Below, in pieces: positions 28,900 through 39,906 of a DNA stretch of 64,000 bases. The number at the start of each line of letters is the position of its first letter. Position 1 is the stretch's first letter. The notes beneath the pieces are model-generated. The model had not been told where the DNA came from, ran no database searches, and worked only from the letters and a program-made list of their open reading frames with translations. A program made the position numbers and the translations under genes. Source of the stretch: Glebionis coronaria (taxonomy: Eukaryota > Streptophyta > Magnoliopsida > Asterales > Asteraceae); assembly GCA_025667525.1 (NCBI GenBank), contig CM046879.1, positions 382,935,039 to 382,999,038 on the forward strand, given 5' to 3'.

Positions 28900-31425
28900 A
28901 GTATGGAGTTGACCTGAGATAGTACGACCCATATTAAATAGATCGGTCCATTAGCCTATGGTGATCTCCATACGGTCTGCCACCCACGAATGGTTCTAAG
29001 CTTCTCATTAAACGTCTTTCCCTCAACTTTTTGTCAATCTTCTTGATCATGTAGGTAGCACTTTTGATGTATCCTCCGTGCCATACTACTTTCACCTCAG
29101 GATGCTTCTTGGTGACGTTGAGATGCAACAAAGTGTCCCGTACTTGTTGAAGAGTCCCGTCACTAAACTTGTGAAGTTCTGTGACTATCATGAATTTCTT
29201 CTGTCTAGATCCATTTAAGTAGAACGTACATGGAAGCAGGTTTTTTATACTTGTGTAAGGACATTTGTTGCGATGGTGATCAGGAACTTCAGTGTATGGA
29301 GGAGTGAGATTTAGCTTCCTATGATAATTTCCACGCCAAGTTGCAAGTCTTCAACTCTCTTCTTGATCATAATCTTACATGTATACATGCGAAGAGCTGA
29401 GTTCAACGTAATGACTTCTTTAAAGTCCAAATGTGTGACCTTTTTTTGAGTCATCAGAAGTAACATATCTTCAATGTCTTCAAGACGAAGAACTGAGAAA
29501 TCTCCTTCCATAATGGTGTAGATTTTGTTGTCTTCTGTTTTGATTTTGATCTCTGTCAAATGATGATAACCGACCTTGGGTTGAATCCTCGTGCCTAGAA
29601 TACTTTTGATTCGAAGCTGAGAGATGTCTTGAGGACCTGACTTGAACCCACATGCATAGCTGTAAGCTCATTGCACAGTTGTGCCCCAATATGATGCACC
29701 GAATTTGGCATAGTGATCATATTTAGGAAAACATTTCTTTCTCCTGAGACGATCAACTTTTTCCTCAATCCACGGTATTGACCCCCAATTTGTAGCTTTG
29801 ACTAAGGTTAATTATGTCGCATATTTGTTTGCTCTCTTGATCAAATAATCGAGGTCACGGCTTGCAAAGAAGTCGAGTGTGATTTGACCGTTATCTTCTG
29901 TTGTCGGGAGAGGAGCCCTTGTAGGTTTGTGAAGACATGTTTGCTGAGGAGTGTTCATTGCTTTTATAAGCTCATTAGCATTGTAATCACATTCCATTCT
30001 GCTGATCTTGCAATTGGCAAGGAAGTTAGGATCATTGAGTGCTCTCACAATCATAGCAGAGGTTATGTTATCAGTCCCATAGTGGTAAACTAAGAAGCCA
30101 AAGAAGTCGATGGGATTGCTGAGGAGTTGGAAGAAATAACCTTCATCAGCTTGAGTGAATGGATGAATAGCAGCAACTTCCGTGACCCAAGGTTGCAAGG
30201 GTGCATTTACAACTATAGTGATTGTATCTACCAATGCTGGTTCACTTGATTCTGGAATGTTAGAAACTGGTTCAGTATCTGGAATATCTGTTACTGGTTC
30301 AGATTCTGGACCTTCAGGTATTGGCTGATCAGGTTCCGGGAGGGGTTGTTATGGTGCTTGTGTTGTAGATGTGGTAGTTGGGGCAGATGGAACTGGAGTT
30401 GATGAGATTGCTTTAGTAGCATTGATATCATGAAGTCGTTTGGTGCGTTTTCCTTGTTGAGGTGTCTTGGTTTCAGGAATGGTTTGATCTTTGGTAGCAT
30501 CCTCCTTTTTAGACTTGTCACCTTTTCCAGTAGTTTGATCATCATTAGTAACATCATCATCATCCGACTTACCTTTGTTTGTGTTATTATCATCTGCGTC
30601 CTCATCTTCATCCTTTTTCTCTTCTTCATCTTCCTCATCCTCATCCTTGTCACTTTCATTCATATTGTCATCATTTTTGTCACCTTCACCATCACCATTA
30701 TCATCACTGTCACCGTCATCGTCATCGTCATTATCAGAAGATTCATTAGGTTTGTCTGATTCACCCTCTTCTTTGTTTTCTTCATCTTGTTGTAGACTAC
30801 TGTATGGGACGACGGTGTCATGCTTTTAAAATATATTGGTATCTTCGTCCATATCCGTCTTGAGAGCCTTGTGAAGTGATTATTGAGCTAGCGTTTGGTT
30901 GAAGGACCCGATTTGAACCATTCTAGCATGCAAAAGCTTCCTCAACGTGTAGTTTGTAAGCCTCTGAGCAATTAGATAGTCTGACTTTTGAGTGTCTGAA
31001 GACTTAATCATGAATTTGCTTGCAGAAATCTTTTTCATCTCGTCTCGCAGAGCAGGGAGTGCCTTATCAAGATATTCTTGAACCTTTTCATCAGTTGAGT
31101 TAAGAAGTGTTTTGTTTTCTTTGGCAAGATTCTTTTTCTCCTCTCTGTACTTCCTTTTCAATTCTCGAAGACGAGTGAGTTCTTCTTGCATTTTGGCTAC
31201 CTCAGCTTCTTGATTTGCTTTTGAGGACTCTTCACTTTGTTGTCTACGAGCTAATTCTTCTTTCAGACTTACGGTTTCAGCCTCTTGTGCTTTCATGCGT
31301 TCTTCCATCTTTTGCATGAAGTCTCAACAGCTGATGGTTGGGAGGTGGTTGTTATAGGTTGTACGATTGATAAGACAACAATCGATGGAGTAGTCATTAT
31401 GGTGTTGATGACCGGTGTTGTGACC
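28900..31425 (-). pseudogene. COP-1 extra ORF, C-terminal part (coiled coil, acidic region, conserved end)
   Basis: Several frames on the minus strand form one decayed protein. At 31317-30880 there is a Glu/Lys/Gln-rich coiled coil (EELARRQQ, LTRLRELKRKYREEKK). At 30663-30349 lies an extremely acidic Asp/Glu run and a Lys/Thr region. At 30234-29812 there is a folded-looking part (PFTQADEGYFFQLL, LVYHYGTDN). At 29559-29311 comes KKRVEDLQLGVE and at 29191-28934 ELHKFSDGTLQQVRD and KLRERRLMRSLEPFVGGRP. From memory, the last motifs are common in uncharacterised proteins tied to Asteraceae copia elements. The position after RNase H and before the 3' LTR matches the Sirevirus env-like ORF, but no clear membrane segment is seen. 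Function is unknown. Its N-terminal part is at 51231-52706, separated by GYP-2. Confidence 0.72.
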
Positions 31426-31430
31426 ATAGT

Positions 31431-34306
31431 TGTAAAACCTGCATGGTTTTACCATGAATAGTACCCTTAGGATCGTACGTACTAGATTAAAATTTTCCTA
31501 TTATAGCATGATTACGATTACGTGTTAGGATTTTACGTATTACGTACGTGTTAGAACACGATAAGTATTTATTACGCACGAACACGCAATAATTATTTGG
31601 CAATAATTAATCACGAGCATGCGATCATGAAATCATGAACGTAATTAAATCACGAACTATTATTAATTATGTATATATATTTATTATGAGCGTGAATAAA
31701 TATATGAGGTCACGGTAATTATTTAACGAGAACACAAATAAACACGAATGAACAATTAAACAACGGGACACGGAAAACGGTACGGGTACCCCATGTGGGG
31801 TCCCTACCCGCGGCAACATTAAGGAGATGGGCCAAGCCCATCTCAAAATTTCCTAAAGAGGGGTTATGGTAAATTTTGCTAGTCACTTTTCACTTCACAG
31901 AAGAAAAATCAAAAACCTAAAAAGTTTTCTCCATCTCCTCTTTTCTTTTTTTGGCCGCCGCATATAAACACACCAAAGGGGTGTTTAGTTGATCTTGATC
32001 TTAAATCTTGTACGTGTGTTCGTGTGTGTTCATCCTCGTTAGATCCACGCATTCGGTAAATCCTTTTAATCCTTTTCTTTTTTATTTGATCTAATAAAAT
32101 TAATTAAGAACATAATGTTTTTAAAAACCTAATTAAAAACATAGATCTAACATGTAAATGGTTTTTGGGAAAATCAAAAAGGTGGTTTTTAGGGCTGTTT
32201 TGTTTGGCCGGTGCTTAAACCGAACCCCAAGGGGGTCTCGGTTTGGCTACTAAACCACCACCGAGACCTTATGGTCCCGGTTGGGTGGTGTGGGTCCTAT
32301 GGCAGCAGCAAACCAAAGGGAACCCCGAAGTGCTTCGGGGTATGGTGTCGATTTCATGTCCGGTTCATGGTTTCTAGTCAAGATCCCGTTCACGGTTTAT
32401 GTTAAGATTTTTTTTATAGGATCATATGTTAAAATAAATTAATAAATATGACATGATTAATTTAATAAAACATGACTTAGGTTATATTTAATTATTAGAT
32501 CATGAAATTATTAACCTAAGTATTTTATATTTTCTAGAATTATAATTAATTAATTATTTAAAACCATAGTTATAATTAATTAATTAACATGACTTAGGTT
32601 ATATTATTAATAAATAATAATACATGTTTTAACCTAAGTATTTACCTATATTTAATTAAAAACATGATATATTTTAATTAAATACTTTTAACCTATAGTT
32701 TATTTAAATTACATGAAATAATTAATAAACTATACATTATGTCATTATGACCTAGAAAATAATCAGAAAAACACTTAGGCTTATATACTTAGCTTATTTA
32801 ACCAGCTTATATCTAGTTATGGAAACTTTCTATTTTTAGAAACTTATTTAATTAAGGCAGCTAATCTATTTATGAAAACTTTCTATTTTTAGAAACTTAT
32901 CTATTTTAAGCAGTAATTCTATTTTTGGAAACTTTCTATTTTTGGAAATTTTCTATTTTTGGAAGCTTTCTATTTTTGGAAACTTTCTATTTTTGGAAAC
33001 TTTCTATTTCTGGAAACTTTCTATTTTTGGAAACTTTCTATTTTAGGAAACCTACTATTTTTGGAAAGTTACTTATTATTACACAGTAAGTATAATAATA
33101 CATGAAATACCAGAAATACTTAATCAGAATAGACAGAATATAAGATAAACCCAGTTTAAGGCTTTAAACAGTAAAACATGATATGAACATATAAAATAAG
33201 CTAAGACATGACATAGAACCAGTTACGTTAAGCATATACTTATTCATGTATGTATTTATGTAGCATTAGTGATACCGAAGTAGGATTCTCCTCAGTTCAT
33301 CTTCTTCGTTCACTGGACATAAGGTACGGATTCCCGTCCTTTCAGTATGGACATTCTTTCCTTATTAGGATTCCCCGTATGCAGCCAAATGTTTTCCCGT
33401 AGTATAAGTTTATATGTTTGAATTGCTTATGTTTAATTTAGAATACCTATAGCCATATACATGCATGACCAGTTTCACCTAGTTATGGAGGTATTATAAC
33501 CATAACATTAGAGGCACTGATGTTATGACTTCACCACGGCGGAGTGATTGCTCGTGGCGTCCCTTTAGCTTTTGGCCATATTATTATATTTATCATGTGG
33601 GACGTATGGGTGCATCCTAGTTACATGTTTTCAGCAGATTACTTAGTGTGAATGTGGTGTGTGTCTTGCATCCTTCACAAGGAGTTGATCCCTCCTACCC
33701 AAACCAGTATATTAAATTAGAGGCAGCCCCTCTAATTTGCATGATGAGGTCACCCCTCCAAGTATTTATGCACGGTGGATTTTCATGGCCTATATTGGCT
33801 AATGGTAGAACATGCTAAACAGTTTTTATAAGATAAACATAAGGTTTTTCAAACTATAAAACAAGTTTTACCAAGACTTAACCAGGTTACTCGGGACTTA
33901 GTTTCTTCCGCTGTTATATGTTATATGCTTATCCTATTCATGCTTTATTGTACATCTGTGCACTGAGCGTATTGCTCAGCCGTTTTTCTTTTCTATGTTC
34001 CCAAAACGGCAGGTACTCAGGGACGCTCGTAGACTTTAAGCGTGCGTGCATATGGACTGGAAGCTTTCTAGTCTTTCTTTACTTTATGCATTATCTTTCC
34101 TTTGATACACTTGTTATGGACATTGTTTAGTCCTTTCCTTTTCAGTACTTATGTTTATGTGTGATGAGCTTTACTTTTGGACTACCGATGTTTGATTCCG
34201 GTATTTTCCTTTTATGGTCATGTAATGTTTAGACATTTTTCCTTGTATGCTTTGATGACACGCCATAATTACGCGTGACATTCCATTTTCAAAATGGGGT
34301 GTTACA
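31431..34306 (+). repeat. GYP-2 5' LTR
   Basis: It is 2.88 kb and colinear with 48360-51225. A 17-bp tandem array (unit near TTTCTATTTTTGGAAAC) sits at 32917-33070 with about nine units; the 3' LTR has about seven. The array is preceded by AT-rich sequence with repeated GACTTAGGTTATAT and AACCTAAGTATTT blocks (32460-32700). Frames at 32211-32405 and 33918-34130 are not credible genes. Confidence 0.95.
32917..33070. repeat. 17-bp tandem array in GYP-2 5' LTR
   Basis: About nine degenerate copies of a 17-bp unit (CTATTTTTGGAAACTTT) are present. The 3' LTR counterpart at 49864-49982 has about seven. Confidence 0.9.
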
Positions 34307-34310
34307 ATTA

Positions 34311-34327
34311 TGGTATCAGAGCCAAGG
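34311..34327 (+). promoter_or_regulatory. GYP-2 primer-binding site
   Basis: TGGTATCAGAGCCAAGG starts four bases after the LTR end. It is complementary to the initiator tRNA-Met 3' end, as expected for Tekay-type chromoviruses. Confidence 0.93.
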
Positions 34328-35484
34328 CTTCGACCTGTAGGCTCTCAAAATATGACCTGTGATTAGTGGGTAGTCACTATGGTCTTCCTAGAACTGACAG
34401 TCGTTTTCATGCATTCATCATTTTTATGCATACATATACATGTCATTGTCGTAGGTTTATGACTAAGTAATGGTTGGTACAGGACTGGCCCTATTTAGTC
34501 GCATGTGTTTTATCGAAACTTTTAAATTTGGGACCGACCCATATGCGTCCCCTCACCATGTTTTTTATTTTGGGTGAACTGACCATAGGCGTTCACTCTC
34601 GAGCATACAAAAGTTTTCATAAAACTGCATCATGCATTCATACACAAAATTTTCTTCCATAAATTTTTCACTTGAAATTTTGGTATAAAATTTTTTCAGG
34701 TATATATATTTTATGTTTTGATCTGTTTAATCATATGTTTTATGTTATACTGTCAGATGGTTCTCACACGCGAACAGGAACAGCTCAATGCTGTAATCCA
34801 AGCTGCAATGCAAGCTTTGCTTCCTCAACTGAGGAACGACATCAGGGCTGAGGTTCAAGCTGCCAACAATCAGCAGCATAATCAGGCACATGCTCCTCCT
34901 CCTCCAGTGGCATTAGCAGTATGGCTGGAGAGATTCAACAAGCTCCGTCCTTGATCTTTCGAGAAGACAGATAGCCCCAGTGATGCTGAAAGCTGGTTGG
35001 CTCACATCGAGAAGATTTTCAATGCTATGGGTTGTGACCCCGCATACAAGGCGAGGTTGGCATGCTATCGGTTCGAAGGCGATGTGCTAAATTGGTGGTT
35101 AGCGTTGATGCAGTTTGAGGGTAGTGACGAGTGGGTTGTTGGATTGACTTGGGCTCAGTTCAAGGACAGGGTAATAGAGCAGTTCTTTCCCAAGGCTGAG
35201 CAAGACAAGCTCAAGAGAGAGTACCATGGGATCCGACAGAGAGCTGGGGATAATAGCAACGAGTTTATGCAGTGCTTTCTTCGCTTAGCTGGTTTCCTTG
35301 GTGCGGTAGCAGGTACTACTGAAGAGCAGGCACACCACTTTAGGTGGGCTCTTCGGACATCAATCGCAAACAATCTGGTGTGTGCTACGTTCAACACTGT
35401 AGCACAAGTGGCCGATGCAACACGTAAGCTGGAGATTCTGTAGGAGAGAGATGAGTTCGGGGAAGCTGAGAGACCTGACAAGAG

Positions 35485-35567
35485 GTAAACATTCGTATTC
35501 AAGCGGTGATCTGTCCGTATTCTTTCCATATATGTCAATTATTCATCTCTTTAAATGCATCTTCCAG
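35485..35567 (+). other. Intron-like segment 1 in GYP-2 gag (83 bp)
   Basis: It begins GTAAAC and ends TCTTCCAG, and is AT-rich with a pyrimidine-rich 3' part. Removing it joins the gag frame in register across the gap. Splicing is inferred, not shown. Confidence 0.55.
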
Positions 35568-35717
35568 GCAAAAAACTGGGGACCGGTCTCAGCCGGCTAC
35601 TCAGCAGCAGCCTCATCAGCCCAAGGGAAACGGTTAGACTAACGACCGTTCTGCTACGGATAGGCGTGGCGGTAATGATAATTACTGTAACAACGCTGGA
35701 CACTCCAACAGCAGCAG

Positions 35718-35778
35718 GTCCTAATACTTACGAATTTTCTTATGATTTCATGTTATAACTCATATTCTGACACTTCAG
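35718..35778 (+). other. Intron-like segment 2 in GYP-2 gag (about 61 bp)
   Basis: It is bounded by GTCCTAAT, a weak donor, and CACTTCAG. Removal places the two coding parts out of register by one base, so either a later indel or another boundary is needed. Confidence 0.35.
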
Positions 35779-35859
35779 CAAAAACTTCTACCAGGAACCA
35801 TGGAAACGGTAGGGACCAGAACCAGAGAGGTTCACAGCCTAGCCGTCCAGCTATTACTG

Positions 35860-35932
35860 GTATTCAATCTTACGATTATCCGCATTGTCCTTTGTACCCT
35901 ATTATCATGTCTTATGTAAAATGTTTTATCAG
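35860..35932 (+). other. Intron-like segment 3 in GYP-2 gag (73 bp)
   Basis: It begins GTATTC and ends TTTTATCAG and is AT-rich. Removing it joins PSRPAITG to SQPARAPAGG in frame, giving a continuous lead into the zinc knuckle. Confidence 0.55.
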
Positions 35933-36159
35933 GTTCCCAGCCAGCTAGAGCACCTGCTGGAGGATTTACTCATACTCTTTGCTCTACTTGCCATCGTAGG
36001 CACCCAGGGCCATGTCATCGTAACACTGACGCATGCTTCAAGTGTGGTCTTCCTGGCCATATCATGAAGGATTGCCGAAAGGGCGAGATGGAGGGTACAT
36101 CGGGACATGCTGATTCCAAGCCGCCTCCTACCACTGGGCGTGTCTACACGAAATCTTGA

Positions 36160-36672
36160 GACCAGGCCAACAAGTCTACATGTACCATCACTGGAATCTT
36201 GTATATGTATGGTCAAGCTGCATGTGTTCTTTTCAATACGGGTGCCACTCACTCGGTTATTTCTACTGCTTATGCTAAGAACCTTAGGATGCTCCCCATG
36301 CCACTAGAGAATAGGCTTACTATTTCCACGCCCTTGAGGGACTCTGTATTAATCACCCATGTATACAAGAGTCTTCCCCTAGAATTTGACGATAAGGTTC
36401 GACCTGTTGACGCACTTCCGCTGGACATGAATGAATTCGACATGATTTTGGGCATGGATTGGCTATCCAAGCATCATGCTACCATAGACTGTCATTCATA
36501 TCGAGTTATCTTCGGTGATGTTAATACACCAGAGTACATTCATAACGGGTTCGTACCCGGACGGTCTGTACAAATCATATCTACCCTGCAAGCGCGTGCA
36601 CTACTGTCACATGGCTGCGAGGGTTATCTAGCTACGGTTCACGACATGGATGTTGAATCTCCATCAATCTAG
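36160..36672 (+). pseudogene. GYP-2 protease with Asp to Asn at the active site
   Basis: The frame after the gag stop encodes a retropepsin-like domain. It has ACVLFNTGATHSVIS, then a KSLPLEFDD strand and the DMILGMDWLSKHHATIDC segment typical of chromovirus proteases. The catalytic motif normally reads DTGA. Here the codon at 36235-36237 is AAT, giving Asn, which should abolish activity. The frame ends in TAG at 36670, followed in the same frame by reverse transcriptase. The protease would cut the Gag-Pol precursor inside the particle. Confidence 0.88.
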
Positions 36673-38026
36673 GATCAACCAATAGTGTCGGAATTTCAAG
36701 ATGTATTTCCAGCAGAACTTCCGGGCATACCACCTGCACGAGAAGTAGAATTCAGTATCAAGCTAATTCCAGGAGCTGAACCAATCTCCAAGGCTTCTTA
36801 TCGCATGACTTTCATAGAGCTGAAGGAGCTGAAGGATCAACTGCAAGAACTTCTAGAACGAGGTTTCATTCGACCGAGCGCATCTCCATGGGGCACATCG
36901 GTCTTATTTGTTATGAAGAAGGACGGCAGAATGCGTCTTTGCATAGACTATCGCGAGCTCAACAAGATTACTATCCAGAATAGGTATCTACTGCCACGTA
37001 TAGACGATCTGTTTGACCAACTCCAAGGGGCCAAACACTTCTCCAAGATTGATCTTAGGTCAGGATACCATCATCTACGGGTTAAGGAGCAGGATATCGC
37101 CAAGACTGCTTTTCGTACCCGCTATGGCCACTATGAGTTTGTAGTTATGCCATTTGGCTTGACAAATGCTCAAGCAGTGTTCATAGATTTGATGAACAGA
37201 ATATTTCATGAATTTCTGGACAAGTTCGTCATTGTCTTCATCGATGACATCTTGATTTTCTCAAATTACAAGGAGGAACACGAAGACCATCTTCGTACAG
37301 TACTACATATTCTTCGCCAGAAGCAGTTGTATGCTAAATTCTCCAAGTGTGAGTTCTGGTTAGACAAGGTGGCATTCTTAGGTCACATTGTATCAGCAGA
37401 AGGAATCACTATGGATCCAGCGATGGTTGAGGCCATTACTAAGTGGCCAAGGCCGACATCAGCGACGGAAGTCCGCAGTTTCTTAGGTTTAGCTGGCTAC
37501 TACCGTAGGTTCATGGAGAACTTTTCCCGCTTAGCACTACCATTGACCAAACTGATGCGGAAAGGGGAGAAATTCGTCTGGACTGAAGAAAGAGAGAAGA
37601 GCTTTGAAGACCTGAAGCAGAAGCTAGTATCTGCACCTATTCTTACTCTCCCATCTGGTACGGGTGGATTTCAAGTCTACAGTGATGCATCGGGGAAGGG
37701 ACTTGGGTGTGTTCTCATGCAACATGGGAAAGTGATCGCGTACGCTTCATGGCAGCTTAAACCTTATGAAGAAAATTACCCCACGCATGACTTGGAACTT
37801 GCTGCAGTCGTGTTTGCATTGAAGATATGGAGGCACTACTTATATGGAGAATCATGTGACATTTTCACGGACCACAAGAGCTTGAAGTATATCTTCACTC
37901 AACGTGAATTGAACATGAGGCAGAGGAGATGGTTAGAGCTGTTGAAGGATTATGACATTAATCTACAGTATCATCCTGGAAAGGCGAATGTACTACAAAT
38001 GCACTTAGCAGGAAGTCCGGAATGAT
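36673..38026 (+). pseudogene. pol: GYP-2 reverse transcriptase and RNase H
   Basis: The frame is continuous with the protease frame after TAG at 36670. Reverse transcriptase starts with [20 protein letters not shown], has [29 protein letters not shown] and the catalytic FIDDILIFS, followed by FLGHIVS and the connection motif [14 protein letters not shown]. RNase H shows [27 protein letters not shown] and [10 protein letters not shown], giving the acidic residues. Near 37995 a single-base deletion breaks the usual NVVADALSRK-type end, so the frame terminates at 38023. The next-frame sequence resumes through VRGQHGYW up to the TAT-3 insertion at 38115. RT and RNase H copy element RNA into DNA. 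Confidence 0.95.
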
Positions 38027-38115
38027 CAACGGCATTAAAATCGAAGAGGAAATCATAAGAGACTTGGAGCGACTCGACATCGAGATCATGGTACGTGGAC
38101 AGCACGGTTACTGGG

Positions 38116-39655
38116 TGATAGGTGTGAAAATACCCATCCTTTCTACCACTTAATTACAATAATAACCGGACCAAAACGTGTATTTTATGTCTTTTATGTC
38201 GGAATTATGCGTGGTTTGTGTTTCTGTTGTGATTTAGGACGAAAAGGTGAAAAGTGGAGAAAACACGGACATTCACGGGCATGTACGGACTTTTATTGAA
38301 GAAAAAGGTGAAAGACGAAGTCAAGAAGTCAAGAGTGCAAAAAGAACGGAAGTCCAAGACCAATTCTGAAGATTTATCGAAGAAAAAGTCAAAAGACAGA
38401 AGTTTACTTAAAGCCGAGGAACTCAAGTCTTATTTATCGAAGAATTAAAAGACTAGTCCAAAGAAATCCCGAGCCAAAAGTCATCAAAGTCCAAGATTAA
38501 CAAAGAGATTAAGAAGGAAGGACTTAATGGCGCAATTAAGAAGAAAGGAAGGAGGGGAGGAAGCTTCCTCTAACCACTCTCCTAATCTCCTATAAATAGA
38601 CCATTAGTATCTCATTTTTATTTTGTTGGCTAACTTGACAAATTAGCTCTTCTACTTTTATTTTATGCACCTTTAATTACTTGTCATTTAAATACATGTT
38701 TTGCACCTTAATTATCTTTTATTTCCAAGTAAGTGTCCTTTAATTTTCTTTCTTTAATCTTCATTTATCTTTGATCAAGTTTACTTTTGTCAATCTCATT
38801 CTTCTCTTCTCATTTATGTTTCGGTTTAAATTTCGGATTAAGCAAAGTTTTGCTTAATCCATTTGCTTATTTAACTAAAAGTTTCGTCCTTTCTTTTCCT
38901 TTAAGTTACATACGAAATAAGCCACGAGTTTGACAACCTTGTGTGCTTATTTGGTATTCAGTTTAATTGTTTTTCAAAGTTTTCTTAAAAGTTTTACTTT
39001 TAAAATCCATTTTATTTAGTGTCGTCTTTTAATTTTGAAAAGGTCTTAACTTTTTAACTTATTGTCTTGTTTTGTTTTCGTTTTATTTAAGTTATTTTGT
39101 TACTGCTTATTAGTTATAGCTTATTTAGTTCTTGTGCTTATTACGAATTTGTATCCATCGGAAAGTAAGGGTTCTCCATACATTGCGACGGCTTGCTTTA
39201 CCACATTCCGATAGTGACAGTTTTGGACAAGGGTTTTGCATTCCGATCCGGGATTGCGATAGGAGTAACATCACCCTCATTCTGATCTGGGTTGCGATCG
39301 CACATTGCGATCGCACATTCCGATAGTGGATTCTGATGGTTATGGGTTTTTGATTTTAGTTTTGCTTTGTCTAATTTTAATTTCCTTCACGCTTTTAATT
39401 ACTTGTCATGCTTTAATTTTAAGTCATTTAATTAATTTACTTAAAAAAGTTTTAAATATTGCACATTTAAGTTTTAATTAAGTTTAGTTTTACATTAAGT
39501 TCATTTTAATTTATGTCTTTGCACCTTTTTAATTATACTACAACGACAAATCTATTGTTTCACCAAAGATCAGCAGAGTCGCACATAAAATCCGGTTTTC
39601 AATTCGAAGAGATTGGTACAACGATAATTTTTACCTGAGTAAAATCCAGTTATTA
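38116..39655 (+). repeat. TAT-3 5' LTR
   Basis: It is 1.54 kb, against 1.69 kb for the 3' LTR. The main length difference is a missing block of the CATTCCGAT/CATTGCGAT array (only 39153-39339 remains here). A small extra segment lies near 38670-38700. TATAAATAG at 38592 is a possible TATA box. Confidence 0.93.
38592..38600 (+). promoter_or_regulatory. Possible TATA box in TAT-3 5' LTR
   Basis: TATAAATAG follows CTCCTAATCTCC in the first third of the LTR. The same sequence occurs in the 3' LTR at about 45616. Its placement suits an LTR promoter, and it is supported only by the motif and its conservation between the LTRs. Confidence 0.45.
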
Positions 39656-39657
39656 AA

Positions 39658-39675
39658 TGGCGCCGCTGCCGGCTC
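39658..39675 (+). promoter_or_regulatory. TAT-3 primer-binding site
   Basis: TGGCGCCGCTGCCGGCTC starts two bases after the LTR end. It matches the Athila/Tat tRNA-Asp-type site at 5' positions 1-15 but diverges at its 3' end. Confidence 0.88.
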
Positions 39676-39906
39676 TTTTCGTAAAGATTAACGGTTTTCT
39701 GTGAGAGACGCGTTGCTTTTTGGCATCCATTCATTCGTGAGCGTTATTTTTCTTGCATAAAAAATTCAAAAAAACCACATAAAAATTAGAAATTGATAAA
39801 AATACATAAAAATTAAAAATTTCAAAAATCCAAAAAGATTTTATCTTTATTGTGTATATATATTGTCTTTGTGTTTGGTTTCCTTTTCTTTTGCATTTTC
39901 AGGTGT
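39676..39906 (+). other. TAT-3 5' leader
   Basis: This is a short AT-rich leader between primer site and gag. No feature is recognised. Confidence 0.6.

Larger units (their letters stand above)
34757..36159 (+). pseudogene. gag: GYP-2 gag with in-frame stops and three intron-like gaps
   Basis: The start at ATG 34757 gives MVLTREQEQLNAVIQAAMQA, a usual chromovirus Gag opening. The capsid follows (ESWLAHIEKIFNAMGCD, ACYRFEGDVLNWW, QFKDRVIEQFFP), then DATRKLEIL. Nonsense codons lie at 34952 and 35441 in this frame. Downstream the frame is interrupted three times by short AT-rich segments with GT...AG-like ends (35485-35567, 35718-35778, 35860-35932). Leaving out the first and third preserves the frame. 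The zinc knuckle CFKCGLPGHIMKDC lies near 36036-36077, and a further TGA is at 36157. Gag packages element RNA; this copy cannot make it intact. Confidence 0.85.

Noticed and set aside
30430..30829. Plus-strand Ile/Val-rich and Ser-rich ORFs
   Set aside because: They are antisense shadows of the acidic Asp/Glu run of the COP-1 extra ORF.
34311..34327. tRNA-Met-like sequence
   Set aside because: It is the short complement used as primer-binding site, not a tRNA gene; no cloverleaf surrounds it.
36270..36470. Minus-strand ORFs overlapping GYP-2 gag, pro and integrase (also 35155-35538, 47572-47811)
   Set aside because: They are antisense shadows of well-supported coding domains.
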